The translations under genes were made by a program, and so were the position numbers. The notes under the pieces are model-generated. The model was given only the letters and a program-made list of their open reading frames with translations, searched no databases and was not told where the DNA came from. A stretch of 9,682 nucleotides of DNA from assembly GCA_002414905.1 (NCBI GenBank), contig DIAY01000192.1, positions 1-9,682 of the forward strand, in the 5' to 3' direction. Position 1 is the first letter of the stretch. Each line of letters starts with the position of its first letter. Positions 6,533 to 9,682 of the stretch are shown in pieces. Source of the DNA: Holophagales bacterium UBA5066 (GTDB lineage Bacteria; Acidobacteriota; Thermoanaerobaculia; UBA5066).

Positions 6533-7411
6533 ATGGCCTCCTGGCTGAGCACCGACACGAAGGTCGTCGTCCAGGGCCTGACCGGGCGCGAGGGGAAGTA
6601 TCACGGCCTCGCCGGACGTGACTACGGCACGCAGGTCGTTGCCGGTGTGACCCCCGGCAAGGGCGGCGCCGACGTCGAGGGGATCCCGGTCTTCAACACC
6701 GTCCACGAGGCCGTCGAGAAGACGGGCGCGAACGCCTCGCTCCTCTTCGTCCCGCCGCCGGCCGCTGCCGACGGAATCATGGAAGCTGCCGACGCGGGCA
6801 TCGCCCTCGTCATCGCGATCACCGAGGGGATCCCGGTCAACGACATGATCCGGGTCAAGGCGTTCCTCGCGGGCTGCCCGGGCGTGAGGCTCGTCGGCCC
6901 GAACTGCCCCGGCGTCATCCGCCCGTCGGCGAAGGTGAAGCTCGGCATCATGCCGGCGCGGATCCACCGCCCGGGCAAGGTCGGCATCGTCTCCCGCTCG
7001 GGAACGCTCACCTACGAGGCGGTTGGCCAGACGACGGCGCTCGGCCTCGGCCAGTCGACCTGCGTCGGCATCGGCGGCGACCCGGTAAACGGCACGAACT
7101 TCATCGACTGCCTCGAGATGTTCAAGGACGACCCGGAGACCGAGGCGATCATCATGATCGGCGAGATCGGCGGGAGCGCCGAGGAAGAAGCGGCCGCTTG
7201 GATCCAGGCGAACCTCAAGAAGCCCGTCGCCTCGTTCATCGCCGGCCGGACGGCCCCTCCGGGGCGCCGGATGGGTCACGCCGGCGCGATCATCTCCGGC
7301 GGCAAGGGGACTGCGACCGAAAAAGTCGCCGCACTGCGCGCCGCGGGCGTCCTCGTCGCCGATTCCCCGGCTCTCATCGGCGAGACGCTGCTGAAGGCGA
7401 TCAAGGGATAA
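6533..7411 (+). CDS. sucD: Succinyl-CoA synthetase alpha subunit
   Basis: SucD binds CoA and carries the phosphohistidine of succinyl-CoA synthetase, which interconverts succinyl-CoA plus ADP/GDP and phosphate with succinate, CoA and ATP/GTP in the cytoplasm. The 292-residue length is normal. It shows the Gly-rich CoA-binding loop GLTGREG (15-21), VAGVTPGKGG (36-45), the conserved Cys125 in GPNCPG, SRSGTLTYEA (154-163), GIGGDPVNGT, and the phosphorylated His249 in GHAGAI. The ATG at 6533 is chosen over an upstream TTG because GGAG lies seven bases before it and it follows the sucC stop by one base, the usual coupled arrangement. It is intact although its partner sucC is broken, so any promoter that normally drives the operon from before sucC has been lost or replaced. 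Confidence 0.96.
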   Translation: MASWLSTDTKVVVQGLTGREGKYHGLAGRDYGTQVVAGVTPGKGGADVEGIPVFNTVHEAVEKTGANASLLFVPPPAAADGIMEAADAGIALVIAITEGIPVNDMIRVKAFLAGCPGVRLVGPNCPGVIRPSAKVKLGIMPARIHRPGKVGIVSRSGTLTYEAVGQTTALGLGQSTCVGIGGDPVNGTNFIDCLEMFKDDPETEAIIMIGEIGGSAEEEAAAWIQANLKKPVASFIAGRTAPPGRRMGHAGAIISGGKGTATEKVAALRAAGVLVADSPALIGETLLKAIKG

Positions 7412-7425
7412 GAGGAGCACCGACC

Positions 7426-7839
7426 TTGGAAAAGACATTCGCGATCATCAAGCCGGACGCCGTCGAGACGAAGAGCTCGGGGAAGATCCTCGCCCGCATG
7501 GAGGCCGAGGGGTTCCGTGTCGTGGCGATGAAGAGCCATTGCATCACGAAGGCCGAGGCCGAGGGCTTCTACGGCGAGCACGCCGGAAAGGGCTTCTTCG
7601 GCTCCCTCGTCGCCTACATGACCTCCGGGCCGGTCTTCGTCGTCGTCCTCGAGAGGGAGAACGCCGTCGCTCACTGGCGTGCCGTCATGGGAGCCACGAA
7701 CCCCGCGAACGCTGACGAGGGGACAATCCGCAAGGAGTTCGGCCAGTCGATCGAGCGCAACGCGGCCCACGGCTCGGCCAACCTCGCCGACGCCGCCCGC
7801 GAGGTGACGTTCTTCTTCTCCCAGACCGAGCTGCTCTAG
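7426..7839 (+). CDS. ndk: Nucleoside diphosphate kinase
   Basis: The enzyme transfers the gamma-phosphate of ATP to nucleoside diphosphates through a phosphohistidine and keeps NTP and dNTP pools balanced in the cytoplasm. The 137-residue length is standard for bacterial Ndk. Motifs: TFAIIKPDAV at 4-13, the FF...S region (57-60), the YMTSGPV substrate loop (64-70), TNPANADEGTIRKEFG at 91-106 and the catalytic His115 in NAAHGS. Where many homologues have HGSD, this one has HGSA, a mild departure. The start is TTG at 7426: AGAGGAG at 7411-7417 lies eight bases upstream and no ATG or GTG is better placed. It follows sucD by 14 bases, and sucCD-ndk is a sensible energy-metabolism operon because succinyl-CoA synthetase and Ndk together balance ATP and GTP. 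Its TAG stop is half of a CTAG shared with the convergent gene. Confidence 0.97.
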   Translation: MEKTFAIIKPDAVETKSSGKILARMEAEGFRVVAMKSHCITKAEAEGFYGEHAGKGFFGSLVAYMTSGPVFVVVLERENAVAHWRAVMGATNPANADEGTIRKEFGQSIERNAAHGSANLADAAREVTFFFSQTELL

Positions 7840-8684
7840 TCCCGGCCCGGGCTCGCCCGCCAGGCCTTCAGAAGAGCCCGCGCATCCGCGCGGGCTCTTT
7901 CGTGCTCGACGAGCCACTTCGAATCGGGGTGGCCGTCGACGACGCCCGCCGCGATGGCGATGGCCTCGTCGCGGCTGGAGGAATCGAGGTCCCACAGCGC
8001 CTCGGCGAGGAAGAGCCGGTTCACGAGGCTGGTCGGCGCGTCTGCGACCGCCTTCCGGAGGTGACGAATACCCTCCTTCTTCGAGATCCAGCCGGTGATC
8101 AGCGGGATCGAAGGCGTCTTGTGGTGCAGCCGGCCGAGCGTACGGTCTCCCGCGGCGTCGTCGAGGGCAGGATCGAGCCGGATGACCGCCTCGGCGCAGT
8201 CACGAATTCGCGCCGCAGCCCCCTGGCGGGCGGCGGCGAGCATCCCTTCCGCGAGGGAGTACATCCCCCACGCTACCCCGCCCCACTCGAAGGCCGAGGC
8301 CGCGTCCGGATCTCCGGCCAGGTGCGGAACGAGCTCGACCGGGGTCGCCCGCGAGAGGCTCTGCGACGAACCTTCCCCGGCTTTCGTCCTGAGGTGCATG
8401 AAGCAGTCGTCGGAGACGTGCGCCGCTTCGAGAAAGCAGCCTTTCGCTTCGGCCGCGCCGGACGAGGCGTATTCACCGGCGAAGTAGAGCGCCCGCATGA
8501 GTCGCCAGCGGGCCTCGATCGAAAGAGGCCGTTCGGCCAGCTCGGCGCGCAGAAGCGCGAGGACTTTCCGCACGGGAGCGACCCGGGCGCGGCCGGCGTA
8601 GCCCCCTTCCGCACGTCCGGCCCAGACGGCGTCCGCCTCCGCGACGAACGGGGAAGTGTCGACGGCGGTCGTTCTCGGGCTCAT
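7836..8684 (-). CDS. TatT-like helical-repeat protein (putative)
   Basis: The 282-residue product is Ala- and Leu-rich and almost certainly all-helical, in the manner of TPR proteins. It shows no signal peptide or membrane segment, so it should be cytoplasmic. The stretch AFEWGGVAWGMYS (131-143) and the region around DRTLGRLHHKTPSIPLITGW (180-199), followed by helices with RHLRKAV and NRLFLAEAL, resemble the TatT component family, named after a Treponema TRAP-associated TPR lipoprotein; this is recognised by pattern only. No TRAP transporter genes are nearby, so no transport role should be read into it. The ATG at 8684 has only a GAAGG directly touching it; with TATCGT a few bases upstream the message may be leaderless. 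It converges on ndk, overlapping by four bases, and diverges from the VWFA gene. Confidence 0.75.
   Translation of the reverse strand: MSPRTTAVDTSPFVAEADAVWAGRAEGGYAGRARVAPVRKVLALLRAELAERPLSIEARWRLMRALYFAGEYASSGAAEAKGCFLEAAHVSDDCFMHLRTKAGEGSSQSLSRATPVELVPHLAGDPDAASAFEWGGVAWGMYSLAEGMLAAARQGAAARIRDCAEAVIRLDPALDDAAGDRTLGRLHHKTPSIPLITGWISKKEGIRHLRKAVADAPTSLVNRLFLAEALWDLDSSSRDEAIAIAAGVVDGHPDSKWLVEHERARADARALLKAWRASPGRD
7872..7899 (+). terminator. ndk terminator hairpin, located inside the convergent gene
   Basis: AAGAGCCCGCGC (7872-7883) and GCGCGGGCTCTT (7888-7899) form a 12-bp stem with the loop ATCC, 32 bases after the ndk stop, with a short TTTCGT run on the plus strand. It is a convincing intrinsic terminator for sucCD-ndk. 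The same bases encode residues of the C-terminal helix of the minus-strand gene (around residues 262-271). Confidence 0.75.
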
Positions 8685-8780
8685 CCTTCAACGATACGCC
8701 GCAACGCAGCATGGCGCACGTTCCGAGATGCCCGTTCACGGGCTCGGGGGTCGGGCCGCCCCTCCTGAGACAATCCAGCG
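8685..8780. promoter_or_regulatory. Divergent promoter region, TatT-like gene and VWFA gene
   Basis: The 96 bases between divergent starts must serve both genes. On the minus strand, TATCGT lies nine bases before the ATG at 8684 and could be a -10 element giving a leaderless message; no good -35 is seen. A small hairpin (GCCCG TTCA CGGGC, 8730-8743) lies near the middle. No clear plus-strand promoter was found. Confidence 0.3.
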
Positions 8781-9682
8781 GTGAAAGGACCGGCCACGGC
8801 GATCGCCAGCCTCATCCTCGCGACGACCCTGGTCGCAGAGGGCCAGGAGCCCGTGAGGCTTCGCGGCGGGTTCAACCGGCCTGTCCCGACGCAGTCCCCG
8901 ACTCCGAGACCCACGCTCTCTCCCACGATCGTCCGGCCGTCGGCGCCAGCGCCGGCCCCCGCGACTCCCGCGCCCACACGCGCCGTCGTCGCGTCGCCCG
9001 TCCGTCCGCAGGTGCCACCCCCGGCCACAGCGGGGCCTACGGCGATTCCCGCCGCCCGTCCCCGTCCGCCGGCCACGCCCGCAGCGCGCCCGCCCGCTCC
9101 GCGAGTGGCACCCCCGCGGGCCGCCGCCGACGTCTCCGTTGGCTACGTCCTCGTTCCGTTCGTCGTCACGGACAGGAAAGGGCGGCCCGTCGGAAACCTC
9201 CGGGAGAAGGACGTGGCTCTCTTCGCCGACGGCGTTCCCGTGGCTTACGACCTCTTCCAGGGAAGTGCGGACGCCCCCGTCTCCTATGCCGTCCTCCTCG
9301 ACGGCTCCGGCTCGATGGGTCTCGCCGGGAAGATGGAAGGGGCGAGGGCCGCGCTCGAGACGCTTGCAGCGACCCGGGTCCCGGGCGACGACTTCGCCCT
9401 CTTCGTCTTCGCCGAGGGAGAGGTGAAGGAGGTCGTCGGGTTCACCGAAGACGCCGGGAAGATCGTCGAGGCCGCCCGGCGGGTGAAGCCGTGGGGGAAG
9501 ACCGCTTTTCGCGACGCCCTCTCACGGATGCCCGAAAAGAGTCTCCAGGGCAAGAACGGCTCGAAGGCCATCGTGCTCCTCTCCGACGGGATCGACAACG
9601 ACTCCCGGATCACCGAACCGGAGCTCGCGAGCCTGATGGAAGGGGTCGAGATCCCGGTCTTTCCCGTCGGAATCCGTTCCCC
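8781..9682 (+). CDS. Exported VWFA-domain protein with Pro-rich leader, 3' end outside window
   Basis: An open frame runs from a GTG at 8781 to the window end, giving 300 residues with no stop. An in-frame TGA at 8766-8768 makes this GTG the first possible start; the ribosome site is weak. Order: a short signal-peptide-like N-terminus (about 1-21, no lipobox Cys); a long Pro/Ala/Thr/Arg segment (about 33-115), probably an extended linker; then a beta-rich entry (GYVLVPFVVTDRKGRPVGNL, 121-140) of the kind found in the VWFA-related proteins common in Acidobacteria; then the von Willebrand A domain. The MIDAS metal site is complete: DGSGS (Asp174, Ser176, Ser178), Thr241 in GKTAF and Asp269 in LLSDG. 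Such domains bind ligands or partner proteins through a divalent metal; the partner here is unknown. The protein probably acts outside the cytoplasm. Confidence 0.9.
   Translation, partial: MKGPATAIASLILATTLVAEGQEPVRLRGGFNRPVPTQSPTPRPTLSPTIVRPSAPAPAPATPAPTRAVVASPVRPQVPPPATAGPTAIPAARPRPPATPAARPPAPRVAPPRAAADVSVGYVLVPFVVTDRKGRPVGNLREKDVALFADGVPVAYDLFQGSADAPVSYAVLLDGSGSMGLAGKMEGARAALETLAATRVPGDDFALFVFAEGEVKEVVGFTEDAGKIVEAARRVKPWGKTAFRDALSRMPEKSLQGKNGSKAIVLLSDGIDNDSRITEPELASLMEGVEIPVFPVGIRS

Noticed and set aside
6500..7438. 312-residue minus-strand ORF opposite sucD
   Set aside because: Asp/Arg-rich shadow of the unmistakable sucD reading frame.
7426..7840. Possibility that ndk starts further upstream in frame, giving a 213-residue protein
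   Set aside because: The upstream part overlaps the sucD C-terminus, while the TTG at 7426 has a good ribosome site and gives the standard Ndk length.
7902..8768. 288-residue plus-strand ORF
   Set aside because: It is antisense to the TatT-like gene, which has coherent helical composition and recognisable motifs; the plus frame has neither.
1..9682. CRISPR arrays, tRNA genes, riboswitches
   Set aside because: No regularly spaced repeats, no cloverleaf with a TTCGA-type arm, and no recognisable aptamer core were found by eye.

Overview
The window is GC-rich bacterial DNA that looks chromosomal. The tightly packed sucC-sucD-ndk order, the VWFA-related exported protein with a proline-rich leader, and the TatT-like helical-repeat protein fit Acidobacteriota (Thermoanaerobaculia/Holophagae-like). 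That assignment is inferred from gene content and protein style, not from a marker gene.

Layout, left to right. (1) 1-243: window edge, with only a doubtful partial reading frame and a strong 12-bp hairpin. (2) 222-3837, minus strand: a two-gene secreted unit. It starts with a large exported subtilisin-like (S8, KP-43-like) protease from a TTG start, followed with an 8-nt overlap by an exported protein of unknown family; the hairpin at 184-212 probably ends the transcript. (3) 3838-4046: leader and promoter zone of the protease. (4) 4047-4831, plus strand: the remains of a tandem flotillin/SPFH operon. The first gene has lost its 5' part; the second keeps its membrane segment and half of its SPFH domain, then stops abruptly. 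(5) 4832-6192: a degenerate IS91-type (Y2 rolling-circle) element. Its minus-strand transposase has an in-frame internal deletion that removed the HUH region. A 22-bp-arm perfect hairpin lies on one side and two overlapping palindromes on the other. (6) 6193-7839, plus strand: the last ~112 codons of sucC, then intact sucD and ndk. (7) 7836-8684, minus strand: a convergent TatT-like cytoplasmic protein whose stop codon shares a CTAG with the ndk stop; the ndk terminator hairpin lies inside its coding sequence. (8) 8781-end, plus strand: a VWFA-domain exported protein that runs off the window and diverges from the TatT-like gene.

How it fits together: SucCD makes ATP/GTP from succinyl-CoA and Ndk equilibrates nucleoside triphosphates, a natural operon. 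Here sucC is decapitated, and the fragment upstream of the mobile remnant comes from an unrelated gene (flotillin). The most striking point is therefore the scar at 4047-6192: three broken genes around a defective rolling-circle element. It could be a real element-driven deletion or fusion, or an assembly join across a multicopy repeat. I saw no CRISPR array, tRNA or rRNA. Nothing here amounts to a clear new defence or biosynthetic system; the best candidates for novelty are the non-autonomous IS91 derivative with its hairpins and the protease plus unknown-partner pair.
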